A stretch of DNA of 64,000 bases. Origin: Pseudorhizobium endolithicum (lineage in GTDB: Bacteria; Pseudomonadota; Alphaproteobacteria; Rhizobiales; Rhizobiaceae). Below the pieces are notes generated by a model. That model did no database searches. It was not told where the DNA came from and worked only from the letters and a program-made list of their open reading frames with translations. The number at the start of each line of letters is the position of its first letter. Positions within the stretch are counted from its first letter, which is position 1. The position numbers and the translations under genes were made by a program. The stretch is from the NCBI RefSeq assembly GCF_902153245.2, contig NZ_CABFWF030000010.1:140560-204559 (forward strand), written 5' to 3'. Shown piece after piece: positions 17,774-25,484 of this stretch.

Positions 17774-18456
17774 GCACGGTCGTGGTGGAGCCGGCTCCTT
17801 TCGCTATCGACGAGCCACCCCGGACGAACAGGGAAAAGCTGCGCCCGAGGGATGCAAGCACCATCATCCTGCTCGATCGGCGCGACGGCATCCCCCGCTT
17901 CCTGATGGGGCGCAGAGGCGGCGGCCATGCCTTCATGCCGGACGTCTACGTCTTTCCCGGCGGGCGGCGGGATCGGCAGGATTACGCCCTTCCCTTCCAG
18001 CGCGATCTGCATCCTCTGGTCAGCCACCGATTGCTCTCGCAGACGACCGCAAGGACGCGCTCAACGACCGCGCGGGCCCTTGCGCTTGCAGCCATGCGCG
18101 AGCTTCAGGAGGAAACCGGCCTGGCACCGGGCACTCCGCCGGACCTCTATCACCTGCGCTACGTGGCTCGGGCGGTAACGCCACCGGGCAATGTGCGCCG
18201 CTTCGACACCCGCTTCTTCCTGCTGCCGACAGACGAGGCCAATATCGCCACGGACACGCTTCGGGAGACGGAGGAGTTGCAGGATCCGCGCTGGGTGAGC
18301 TTTTCCGACCTCGATGACCTGAACGTCCCGCGCATAACCCTGGCCGTCCTCAGGGAGGTAAGGGCCATGCTCGATGCGCAGCCGTCACTTCCATATGGAC
18401 TTCCGGTGCCCTACTACTTTATGCGCCGTGGACGGTTCGTCCGGACCGAGATCTAG
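17770..18456 (+). CDS. NUDIX hydrolase with extended Nudix box
   Basis: This is a Nudix-fold pyrophosphohydrolase of 228 residues; the substrate is unknown. The Nudix box is split. The leading glycine region is VYVFPGGRRDRQD, and the catalytic half AAMRELQEETGL follows about 45 residues later instead of the usual few. This resembles NUDT19-type proteins, some of which act on CoA derivatives. The GTG start at 17770 overlaps the DUF983 stop; a longer in-frame reading lies inside DUF983 and was not used. The C-terminal LPVPYYFMRRGRFVRTEI is strongly basic/aromatic. The MFS gene follows 8 bp later. Confidence 0.85.
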   Translation: MSTVVVEPAPFAIDEPPRTNREKLRPRDASTIILLDRRDGIPRFLMGRRGGGHAFMPDVYVFPGGRRDRQDYALPFQRDLHPLVSHRLLSQTTARTRSTTARALALAAMRELQEETGLAPGTPPDLYHLRYVARAVTPPGNVRRFDTRFFLLPTDEANIATDTLRETEELQDPRWVSFSDLDDLNVPRITLAVLREVRAMLDAQPSLPYGLPVPYYFMRRGRFVRTEI

Positions 18457-18464
18457 AGGCACTG

Positions 18465-19649
18465 ATGTCCAGCCCCAAGAACGACCTCAACGGCCACGTC
18501 GAGGAAATCCACTGGCCGTCGCTCATCGCAGCGATCTCGGCGATCAGCGCGGTAGGGATCGCCATCGGACTCGGCCTTCCCCTCCTCAGCATCATCCTGG
18601 AGAAGCGCGGCATCTCATCCACGCTGATCGGCCTGAATTCCGCGATGGCGGGGGTCGCCGCGATGATCGCGGCACCGATCACGACACGGCTTGCCCATGA
18701 CTTCGGCGTCGCCAGGACGATGCTGTGGGCAGTCGTCATCTCGGCCGTCAGCGGCCTCGGCTTCTACTATGCGGACGCCTTCTGGATGTGGTTTCCGTTG
18801 CGGTTCGCCTTTCACGGCGCCACCACCACCCTCTTCATCCTTTCCGAGTTCTGGATCAATGCCGCCGCCCCGCCACGGCGGCGCGGCCTCGTCCTCGGCA
18901 TCTATGCGACGGTGCTTGCCGTCGGCTTCGCCATGGGACCCCTGCTTTTCTCGGCGATCGGCAGCGAGGGGATCGCTCCCTTCCTGGTTGGCGCGGGAGC
19001 TATACTCCTCGCAGCACTGCCGATCTACATCGCCCGCCACGAAAATCCGGTTCTCGACGAGAAGCCGGAACGCCACTTCCTTCGCTACATATTTCTCGTA
19101 CCGACGGCGACCGCAGCCGTCTTCGTCTTCGGGGCCGTCGAGGCCGGAGGCCTCTCTCTGTTTCCAATCTACGCCGTGCGCACCGGGTTCAGCGAAGCAC
19201 AGGCGGCGCTGCTACTGACTGTAATGGGCGTCGGGAACATGGTGTTCCAGATCCCGCTCGGCATGTATTCCGACCGATTGCGGGACCGAAGACCGCTCCT
19301 TGCTCTCATGGCAGTCACGGGGCTTGTCGGATCGCTTCTCCTGCCGTTCCTGATCGAGAACTGGGTACTGACAGCTGTCGTTCTGCTCTTCTGGGGTGGC
19401 TGTGTGTCGGGTCTCTATACGGTAGGGCTGGCGCATCTAGGTTCGCGACTCACCGGAGCTGACCTCGCGGCAGCCAATGCCGCCTTTGTCTTCTGCTATG
19501 CCGTGGGGACGGTTGCAGGGCCGCAGGCGATTGGTGCGGCGATCGACATCACCGGCAACCACGGTTTCGCCTGGGCTCTGGCAGCCTTTTTCGGCCTCTA
19601 CGTGGCGCTTTCCCTGGGCCGCCTCCTTTTTAGGAGCAAACGGACTTGA
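18465..19649 (+). CDS. Major facilitator superfamily transporter
   Basis: This is a 394-residue inner-membrane transporter with about twelve hydrophobic segments and the MFS loop pattern between segments 2 and 3 (TRLAHDFGVARTML) and between 8 and 9 (MYSDRLRDRRPLLAL). The architecture is that of YcaD-like or drug-resistance-type MFS proteins with no recognisable substrate signature. It closes the run of genes that starts with topA. Its stop TGA lies within the -35 element of the rpmG promoter. Confidence 0.85.
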   Translation: MSSPKNDLNGHVEEIHWPSLIAAISAISAVGIAIGLGLPLLSIILEKRGISSTLIGLNSAMAGVAAMIAAPITTRLAHDFGVARTMLWAVVISAVSGLGFYYADAFWMWFPLRFAFHGATTTLFILSEFWINAAAPPRRRGLVLGIYATVLAVGFAMGPLLFSAIGSEGIAPFLVGAGAILLAALPIYIARHENPVLDEKPERHFLRYIFLVPTATAAVFVFGAVEAGGLSLFPIYAVRTGFSEAQAALLLTVMGVGNMVFQIPLGMYSDRLRDRRPLLALMAVTGLVGSLLLPFLIENWVLTAVVLLFWGGCVSGLYTVGLAHLGSRLTGADLAAANAAFVFCYAVGTVAGPQAIGAAIDITGNHGFAWALAAFFGLYVALSLGRLLFRSKRT

Positions 19650-19673
19650 CTTTTCAGGCGCGATTTGTAGTTT
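19646..19673 (+). promoter_or_regulatory. rpmG promoter
   Basis: TTGACT (19646-19651) and TAGTTT (19668-19673) are separated by 16 bp, about 70 bp upstream of the rpmG start. The -35 overlaps the MFS stop codon. The match is good for a strong housekeeping promoter expected for a ribosomal-protein gene. Confidence 0.5.
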
Positions 19674-19742
19674 CGCGCCAGATTTCGCCGTGGGCACCAT
19701 CCGGTCATCCGCGGCTTTCATTTTTCCTAAAGGCAGAACACC

Positions 19743-19910
19743 ATGGCGAAAGCTACGACCATCAAGATCAAGCTGCTGTCGACGGCGGACACCGGTTTCT
19801 TCTACGTGACCAAGAAGAACAGCCGCACCTTCACCGACAAGATGACCAAGACCAAGTACGACCCGATTGCCAAGAAGCATGTCGAGTTCAAGGAAGCCAA
19901 GATCAAGTAA
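19743..19910 (+). CDS. rpmG: 50S ribosomal protein L33
   Basis: This is the ribosomal large-subunit protein L33: 55 residues, beginning [20 protein letters not shown] and ending KEAKIK. The central YVTKKNSRT and [10 protein letters not shown] are the family signature. It is the cysteine-free form, since no CxxC pair is present, so it does not bind zinc. Codon use is strongly biased to AAG and ACC, as in highly expressed genes. It has its own promoter and terminator and is monocistronic. Confidence 0.97.
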   Translation: MAKATTIKIKLLSTADTGFFYVTKKNSRTFTDKMTKTKYDPIAKKHVEFKEAKIK

Positions 19911-19935
19911 GATCGGGCACTCCGCTGCAAGATCG

Positions 19936-19966
19936 GGCGCGTACCGCAAGGTAACGCGCCTTTTTC
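19936..19966 (+). terminator. rpmG rho-independent terminator
   Basis: GGCGCGT-ACC pairs with GGT-A-ACGCGCC around a GCAA tetraloop and is followed by a TTTTT tract. It lies 25 bp after the rpmG stop. Confidence 0.8.
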
Positions 19967-19987
19967 TTTTCCTTGCGTTGGATACAT

Positions 19988-20135
19988 GAAGAAGGCGCTG
20001 CCTCCTCTTGGGAAGCAGCGCCTTCTCTATTGGGGGTCGACCAGTTGCAACGCGGCACGAGGAACCGTTGAGAAGCAACCGGCCGACCGACCCCACGACC
20101 CAGGAGATGCGGCGGACCTGAGCATCATGGGGTAT
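19988..20135 (-). ncRNA. Candidate trans-encoded small RNA between rpmG and pleD (possibly the rhizobial alpha-r9 family)
   Basis: On the minus strand, about 148 nt can fold into three successive hairpins. The first is a 14-bp stem, CCCCATGA...CTCAGG with CCTGGG/TCGTGGGG, with a 2-nt bulge. The second is CC-GUUG with CAAC-GG. The third, terminal hairpin is perfect over 11 bp (GAAGGCGCTGC at 19991-20001, complement at 20015-20025). Two stem pairs are G-U only if the minus strand is transcribed, so the strand is supported by the sequence. A -10-like CTATGT lies at 20142-20147, 7 bases before the proposed start. From memory, S. meliloti Smr9C (alpha-r9) lies in this same interval. The U-tract after the last hairpin is weak. 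Confidence 0.55.
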
Positions 20136-20415
20136 CTCTAAACATAGAGAAACTAAACCCGCGATTGAAAGTCGCGCAAACGGCGGCCGAAATCAACCGA
20201 ATCCTCGTCGCCGGCAAAGCTACTTCTAATGTTGGTTAAAATCGGGAATAGCAAAGCCTGCCATGCAATGCGTAATACCTCCGCAAGGCATGATGTCGGA
20301 TAGAGTTTTACCGCTTCGACTGATGGGATACTTCGAAAACCGCATTACTTGGGCTCGACAGTCACCGGCTGGCGGCACAGGAGGCACCGGCAGACATTCG
20401 ACAAGGAGGAAAGGC

Positions 20416-21786
20416 TCAGGCGGCGGCAGCCACGACCCTGTTGCGCCCGCCATTCTTGGCCTCGTAGAGCGCCTTGTCGGCCTGCTTCAGCAACTGCTCG
20501 GGCGTCTCTGCTCCTGCCTCGTTGCACGCAATGCCGAGCGAGGCCGTCAAGCGAACCGTCTCTCCCGCGGAGCGGATGAAGAAGGGCCTGTCTTCGATCA
20601 GACTGCGAAGCCGTTCGGCGATGACATGGGCAGTGGCCGCGTCGGTATCGGGCATGACCACAACGAACTCCTCACCGCCATAGCGGCATGCGAGATCCGC
20701 GCCTCTCACCGTCGAACGGATCCGGCTGGCGAACTCGCGAAGGATGTCGTCGCCGGCATCGTGTCCGAAGGTATCGTTGACCTGCTTGAAGCGGTCGATG
20801 TCGGTGATGCAGACGGAGAGCGCCCTGCCCCGCGCAGCCGCGCGGTTGAAGAGCGTCCGCAGGTGGCTGTCGAGGTAGCGGCGGTTGTTGAGCCCGGTAA
20901 GCCCGTCCGTGACCGCGAGCTCGATCGTCTGGCGGACGCTCGTGCGGAGCCTGTCATTGTAGCGCTTGCGCTTGATCTGCGTGAGGCTTCGCGCGACGAG
21001 CTCGTTCGGGTCGATGGGGCGGACGATGTAATCGTTGACGCCGAGGTCGAGCGCTCGCACGACGAGATCCTCCTCGCCATGCTCCGTGACGATCAGCAGC
21101 GGCAGGAAGCGCGTCCGTTCCAGCGACCGGAGCTGCGAACAAAGACGCAAGGGGTCATGGTCGTCGAAATTCGCGTTCACGATGACGAGGTCGAAGCTGT
21201 TTTCGGCGGCTTCGAACAGGGCGGCCTGCGGATCCGACATGGCTATCACCTGGGCGACCGGCTTCAGGGCCTTGATGATGCGTTCCTGTGAACTCGCCCT
21301 GCTGTCGACCAGGAGGACCTGCCCCGGCTCCTCGCGCCCGTCCGTACCCTTCAGCAGGTCGTCCAACCCAACCTCGTGGGCAGTTTCAGCCCGGATGCGC
21401 AATTCGTCCGTGAGGGTCTTCAGACGGACGAGGCTTTTGACGCGGGAGACCAGTTGAAGGTCGTTCACCGGCTTGGTCAGGAAATCGTCCGCGCCGGCCT
21501 TCAGCCCCCGAACCCGGTCGGCCGGCTGGTCCAGGGCAGTGACCATGACAACGGGAATATGGGCGAAGCGCGGATCGGCCTTCAGGCGCTCGCAGACTTC
21601 AAAGCCGCTGATGCCAGGCATCATGATGTCGAGGAGGATCAGGTCGACATGGGTGCTCTCGCAGATCTGCAAGGCCTTGAATCCATCCTCGGCGGTCAGC
21701 ACGTCGAAGTATTCAGCAAGCAGGCGCGCCTCGAGCAGCTTCACGTTGGCCGGAACGTCGTCGACCACCAGGATCCGTGCGGTCAT
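20416..21786 (-). CDS. pleD: Response regulator / diguanylate cyclase PleD
   Basis: PleD makes cyclic di-GMP and controls polar development and the flagellum-to-stalk or sessile transition in alphaproteobacteria. The 456-residue protein has REC-REC-GGDEF order. In the first receiver the phosphoacceptor is D53 (LILLDIMMPG). The second receiver lacks it, having N in LVIVNANFDD, as expected for the dimer-stabilising domain. The active site is YGGEEF, preceded by RGAD, which is the allosteric c-di-GMP inhibitory (I) site RxxD. The ATG at 21786 starts MTARILVVDD; a longer in-frame reading overlaps divK. It lies 16 bp after divK in one operon. Confidence 0.96.
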   Translation of the reverse strand: MTARILVVDDVPANVKLLEARLLAEYFDVLTAEDGFKALQICESTHVDLILLDIMMPGISGFEVCERLKADPRFAHIPVVMVTALDQPADRVRGLKAGADDFLTKPVNDLQLVSRVKSLVRLKTLTDELRIRAETAHEVGLDDLLKGTDGREEPGQVLLVDSRASSQERIIKALKPVAQVIAMSDPQAALFEAAENSFDLVIVNANFDDHDPLRLCSQLRSLERTRFLPLLIVTEHGEEDLVVRALDLGVNDYIVRPIDPNELVARSLTQIKRKRYNDRLRTSVRQTIELAVTDGLTGLNNRRYLDSHLRTLFNRAAARGRALSVCITDIDRFKQVNDTFGHDAGDDILREFASRIRSTVRGADLACRYGGEEFVVVMPDTDAATAHVIAERLRSLIEDRPFFIRSAGETVRLTASLGIACNEAGAETPEQLLKQADKALYEAKNGGRNRVVAAAA

Positions 21787-21802
21787 GCCCAGCGCTCCGG
21801 TC

Positions 21803-22174
21803 TCATGCGTCGCCCAGATAAGTCTTGATGGTCTCGATGAACTTCGGCACCGAGATCGGCTTGGAGACGTAGGCTTCGCAGCCACCCTGGCGGATCCGCT
21901 CTTCATCGCCCTTCATCGCGAAGGCCGTGACGGCGATCACCGGGATGACATGAAGCTCGTCATCCTCCTTGAGCCATTTCGTCACTTCCAGCCCGGAGAC
22001 TTCGGGAAGCTGTATATCCATCAGGATGAGGTCGGGGCGGTGCTTGCGCGCAAGGTCCATCGCCTCCATGCCGTTGCGCGTCTGGATGGTCTCATAGCCG
22101 CAAGCTTCGATCAGGTCGCGGAAGAGCTTCATGTTCAGCTCATTGTCTTCGACAATCATGACCCGCTTGGGCAT
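21803..22174 (-). CDS. divK: Single-domain response regulator DivK
   Basis: DivK is a 123-residue receiver that signals cell-cycle and polarity state (through DivL-CckA in Caulobacter and, by family, in rhizobia), thereby controlling Ctr[16 protein letters not shown] gives the acidic pocket, D53 in [13 protein letters not shown] is the phosphoacceptor, and [11 protein letters not shown] holds the conserved lysine. No output domain is present. It is first gene of the divK-pleD operon and divergent from the DUF3572 gene, with 121 bp between the starts. The presence of a full CtrA-type box elsewhere in the window fits the same regulatory network. Confidence 0.96.
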   Translation of the reverse strand: MPKRVMIVEDNELNMKLFRDLIEACGYETIQTRNGMEAMDLARKHRPDLILMDIQLPEVSGLEVTKWLKEDDELHVIPVIAVTAFAMKGDEERIRQGGCEAYVSKPISVPKFIETIKTYLGDA

Positions 22175-22295
22175 GCGCTCCGTCTCCGATCCCGCCTTGC
22201 AAGCCTTTGTTGAACATATAAGCTCGCCCACGGCCGATTCCACGTCCGTCAATGCCTCGACCTTAGGGCCATTTGGTTGAAAAAGAGGTAACCCT

Positions 22296-22613
22296 TTGCA
22301 GGCAAAGCGACACGATCCCAAAAACGTTCCACTGAGCCCGGAGGCTGCGGAGGAGATTGCCGTTGCCATTCTGGGATGGCTTGCCACCGAACCGGATATG
22401 CTCCAGCGCTTCCTTGCGCTGAGCGGGCTGGAGGCGGGCCAACTCCGCCACGCGGTGACCGACAACGGCTTCCTGGCGGGAATGATCGATTTCGTCATGG
22501 CGCATGAGCCGACCCTAGTGGCATTCTGCGATGCGACGGGTACGAAGCCGGAGACGGTTGCCGCCGCTGCCCGCCACTATACCAAGCCTGCACTGGACTC
22601 CGGCCAATCGTGA
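22296..22613 (+). CDS. DUF3572 family protein
   Basis: This is a 105-residue helical protein of unknown function found next to divK in rhizobia. Recognisable are [37 protein letters not shown], and [24 protein letters not shown] start at 22296 is used: AGAGGTAA lies 6 bases before it, and no ATG or GTG fits in frame. It is divergent from divK. The gap of 95 bp to dinB contains the LexA box, so dinB is not simply its operon partner. Confidence 0.8.
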   Translation: MQAKRHDPKNVPLSPEAAEEIAVAILGWLATEPDMLQRFLALSGLEAGQLRHAVTDNGFLAGMIDFVMAHEPTLVAFCDATGTKPETVAAAARHYTKPALDSGQS

Positions 22614-22688
22614 AAAACCGGCCTCCCCGATGTGGATGGACGGCGATGAGGCATTGAGCCATTGACCGGCAAACGCTACGGTGCGGAT

Positions 22689-22703
22689 GTTCAATTTCTG
22701 TTC
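22689..22703 (+). promoter_or_regulatory. LexA (SOS) box of dinB, GTTC-N7-GTTC
   Basis: GTTC-AATTTCT-GTTC is an exact match to the alphaproteobacterial LexA recognition sequence. It ends 5 bp before the dinB ATG, so bound LexA would cover the translation start region. It indicates direct SOS control of DNA polymerase IV. Confidence 0.8.
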
Positions 22704-22708
22704 CGCCC

Positions 22709-24001
22709 ATGACGTGTGCGACCGACACCCATCCCGGCTTCTGTCGTGACTGCCTTGCCGAGCAGAAGGCGCAACTGCGCCGATGCCACAGTTGCGGCAG
22801 CCCGCGTGTCATCCACCACCCGGAACTCTACGACCTGACGATCGCGCACATAGATTGCGATGCCTTCTATGCCGCCGTCGAGAAGCGGGACAACCCCGAC
22901 CTTGCCGACAAGCCGGTGATCATCGGCGGCGGAAAGCGAGGCGTTGTCGCGACGGCCTGCTATATCGCCCGCATCAACGGCGTCCGGTCGGCGATGCCGA
23001 TGTTCAAGGCGCTGGAAGCCTGTCCCGACGCCGTCGTCATCCGGCCCGATATGGAGAAGTATGCGAGGGTCGGACGGCAGGTGCGGCAGCTCATGCTGGA
23101 CCTGACGCCGCTGGTGCAGCCGCTCTCCATCGACGAAGCGTTCCTGGATCTCCACGGCACCGAGAAGCTCCACCATGATCCGCCTGCCCGCATTCTGGCA
23201 AAGCTCGCCAAGCGGGTGGAGGCAGAGATCGGCATCACCATCTCGATCGGGCTGTCCTATTGCAAGTTCCTCGCAAAGGTCGGTTCCGACCTGCAGAAGC
23301 CGCGGGGCTTTTCGGTGCTCGGACAGGGAGAGGCGATGGAATTCCTGGCATCTCGCCCCGTCACCACCATCTGGGGCGTGGGCAAGGCCTTCAACAGCGT
23401 ACTGGAGGCCGATGGAATCCGGATGATCGGCCAGTTGCAGGCGATGGAAGAGAGCGACCTCATGCGACGCTACGGCTCCATGGGCCAGCGCCTCTACCGC
23501 CTGGCGCGCGGCATCGACGACCGCGATGTCCATCCCAACGATCCGGCGAAGAGCGTTTCCGCCGAGACGACCTTCTTCGAGGACATCTCGCGCCACGAGG
23601 AGCTCGTGCCGATCCTCCGCAGGCTGTCGGAAAAGGTCTCGACAAGGCTTAAGAAGCACGCCGTCGCGGGACAGACGGTGGTCCTGAAGCTGAAGACTTC
23701 AGACTTCAAGAGCCGAACCCGCAACCGTCGGCTGGAAGATCCGACGCAGTTGGCGGACCGCATCTTCCGAACCAGCCTTTCGCTTCTCGAGCGGGAGACG
23801 GATGGTACGAAGTTTCGCCTGATCGGCATCGGCGTCACGGATCTGCGCGATCCCGCGCAGGCCGATCCGCCCGACCTCGTCGATCCTTCCGCAGCCCGCC
23901 GTGCCGCGGCCGAAGCAGCCATGGACCGGCTTCGCAACCGGTTCGGCAAGGCGGCTGTTGAGACCGGCTACACGTTCGGAGATCGTCGGCGCGATCAATG
24001 A
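22709..24001 (+). CDS. dinB: DNA polymerase IV (DinB, Y-family) with N-terminal cysteine module
   Basis: DinB is an error-prone translesion polymerase induced by DNA damage. The 430-residue protein has the Y-family palm [19 protein letters not shown] with the first catalytic Asp, and [13 protein letters not shown] with the second acidic pair. GISIG-type finger/palm residues ([20 protein letters not shown]) and a little-finger domain ([18 protein letters not shown]) follow. About 40 residues precede the core and contain two CxxC pairs (C12-C15 and C26-C29), a likely small zinc-binding module absent from E. coli DinB. A LexA box lies directly upstream. Confidence 0.93.
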   Translation: MTCATDTHPGFCRDCLAEQKAQLRRCHSCGSPRVIHHPELYDLTIAHIDCDAFYAAVEKRDNPDLADKPVIIGGGKRGVVATACYIARINGVRSAMPMFKALEACPDAVVIRPDMEKYARVGRQVRQLMLDLTPLVQPLSIDEAFLDLHGTEKLHHDPPARILAKLAKRVEAEIGITISIGLSYCKFLAKVGSDLQKPRGFSVLGQGEAMEFLASRPVTTIWGVGKAFNSVLEADGIRMIGQLQAMEESDLMRRYGSMGQRLYRLARGIDDRDVHPNDPAKSVSAETTFFEDISRHEELVPILRRLSEKVSTRLKKHAVAGQTVVLKLKTSDFKSRTRNRRLEDPTQLADRIFRTSLSLLERETDGTKFRLIGIGVTDLRDPAQADPPDLVDPSAARRAAAEAAMDRLRNRFGKAAVETGYTFGDRRRDQ

Positions 24002-24108
24002 AACGTGAAGGAAAACGGCCCGGTTGCGATTTCCTTCCATTTTTATGAAAACCTTCCTTAATCAGCCAGCGCTAAGATGACCGTTCTGTATTGCGTAAGA
24101 GGTTGTCT

Positions 24109-25434
24109 ATGCTGCGTCGTATCGTGTTTGGGCTCGGGCTCATGTCCGCGACTGTCCTGTCGCACCCCGCATCCGCCGAGGCACAGCGCAGTCTCCAGGT
24201 CGTTATTTCCAAGGCCACCCAGTCGATGAAGATCTACGACGGCGAGACCGTGGTCGCCACGTCGCGCGTCTCGACCGGGAAGAGCGGCCACACGACGCCA
24301 AGCGGTATTTTCTCGATCCTGGAGAAGCGGAAATATCACGAGTCCAACATCTATTCGAACGCTCCCATGCCCTTCATGCAGCGCCTGACCTGGTCGGGCA
24401 TCGCCTTGCACGAGGGGCACGTGCCGGACTATCCCGCGTCGCACGGATGCGTACGCCTCCCCCGCGGCTTCGCCAAGACCCTGTTCGGCATGACGGAGCC
24501 AGGCCTGCACGTGGTCATTTCGGATGAACCGGTCGAGCCTGTCCGCATCGAGCACGTCAACCTTTTCGCGCCGCTGAAGCCTATGCCTTCGGAGCCGCTG
24601 CTTTCCGACATCGACCTGCGGCCCACGGTGAAACGAAAGACGCCGGAACCCTACGAGGTGGCGATGAATTCTGCCGAAACGGCTCCGGACATGACGGTTA
24701 CGGCGTCGATCTCACCCGTGGAGCGCGCCCCCCTGAAGATCCTCGTCCATCGCCGCGGCGAGCGCGAAACCGTTCATGACGTCCAGGTGCTGCTGAACTA
24801 TCTGGGCTTCGACGCCGGCCCGGCAGACGGACTTGCCGGTTCCAAGACGCGGGATGCAATCGCAGGCTTCAAGCGCTGGAAAGGTCTGCCTGCCGACGGA
24901 GCGCGCATCTCGGAGACATTCCTCGAAACCCTCTACCGCACGACCGGAAAGGATCTTCCTCCCGCGGGACAACTGCTCGTGCGGGAAAACTTCAAGCCTC
25001 TCTTCGAGGCGCCGGTGGGCATCCGGGAACCGGGAAAGCCGCTCGGCACCCATTTCTTCATCGCCACAGGCGTCGATCCGATGCAGGAGAAGGCGGTCTG
25101 GCATGCCATGACGCTGCCGAACGTGCTGACTTCCGCCGAGCGCGGCCGGCTTGGGATCGCGCCCGAGGCAAGCGAATCTTCCGCCTCCGAGGCGCTCGAT
25201 CGCCTCGACATTCCGTCAGAAGTGAAGGAGCGGATCGCCACGCTGATGAGCAACGGTACATCCCTGACGATCACCGATCAGGGGCTTGGACCGGAAACCG
25301 GCAAGGGTACCGATTTTGTTACCCTGACCCGCTCCAAACCGCAGGTCGCCACGGCGCAGGCTGTATCGGACAAGCCGAGCAAGCCCCGCCGTCCGTCTCT
25401 CCGCTCCTACCGGAACGGCGTCGGTCTCTATTGA
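24109..25434 (+). CDS. L,D-transpeptidase (YkuD) with peptidoglycan-binding domain
   Basis: This is a periplasmic L,D-transpeptidase of 441 residues that would cross-link peptidoglycan 3-3 or attach proteins to it. A signal peptide covers about residues 1-26 (MLRRIVFGLGLMSATVLS, then HPASA). The YkuD domain has SGIALHEGH and YPASHGCVRLP with catalytic C114. A PG_binding_1-like module (VHDVQVLLNYLGFDAGPADG) lies near residue 220. The C-terminal 150 residues are unrecognised. The ATG at 24109 follows AGAGG 7 bases upstream. Its neighbour dnaE is convergent. Confidence 0.9.
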   Translation: MLRRIVFGLGLMSATVLSHPASAEAQRSLQVVISKATQSMKIYDGETVVATSRVSTGKSGHTTPSGIFSILEKRKYHESNIYSNAPMPFMQRLTWSGIALHEGHVPDYPASHGCVRLPRGFAKTLFGMTEPGLHVVISDEPVEPVRIEHVNLFAPLKPMPSEPLLSDIDLRPTVKRKTPEPYEVAMNSAETAPDMTVTASISPVERAPLKILVHRRGERETVHDVQVLLNYLGFDAGPADGLAGSKTRDAIAGFKRWKGLPADGARISETFLETLYRTTGKDLPPAGQLLVRENFKPLFEAPVGIREPGKPLGTHFFIATGVDPMQEKAVWHAMTLPNVLTSAERGRLGIAPEASESSASEALDRLDIPSEVKERIATLMSNGTSLTITDQGLGPETGKGTDFVTLTRSKPQVATAQAVSDKPSKPRRPSLRSYRNGVGLY

Positions 25435-25443
25435 ATCAGACTC

Positions 25444-25473
25444 GGAGGGCACCGCCGCCGCTGAGCGCCCTCC
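25444..25473. terminator. Hairpin between the convergent L,D-transpeptidase and dnaE genes
   Basis: GGAGGGC (25444-25450) and GCCCTCC (25467-25473) form a 7-bp perfect stem in the 50-bp convergent interval. No T-tract follows on either strand, so termination is inferred from position only. Confidence 0.4.
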
Positions 25474-25484
25474 CGCAACGCTCG

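Noticed and set aside
20232-20240. TTAA near 20235 as a CtrA site for pleD/divK
   Set aside because: Only a half-site without a partner at the right spacing, and downstream of pleD, not in the divK promoter.
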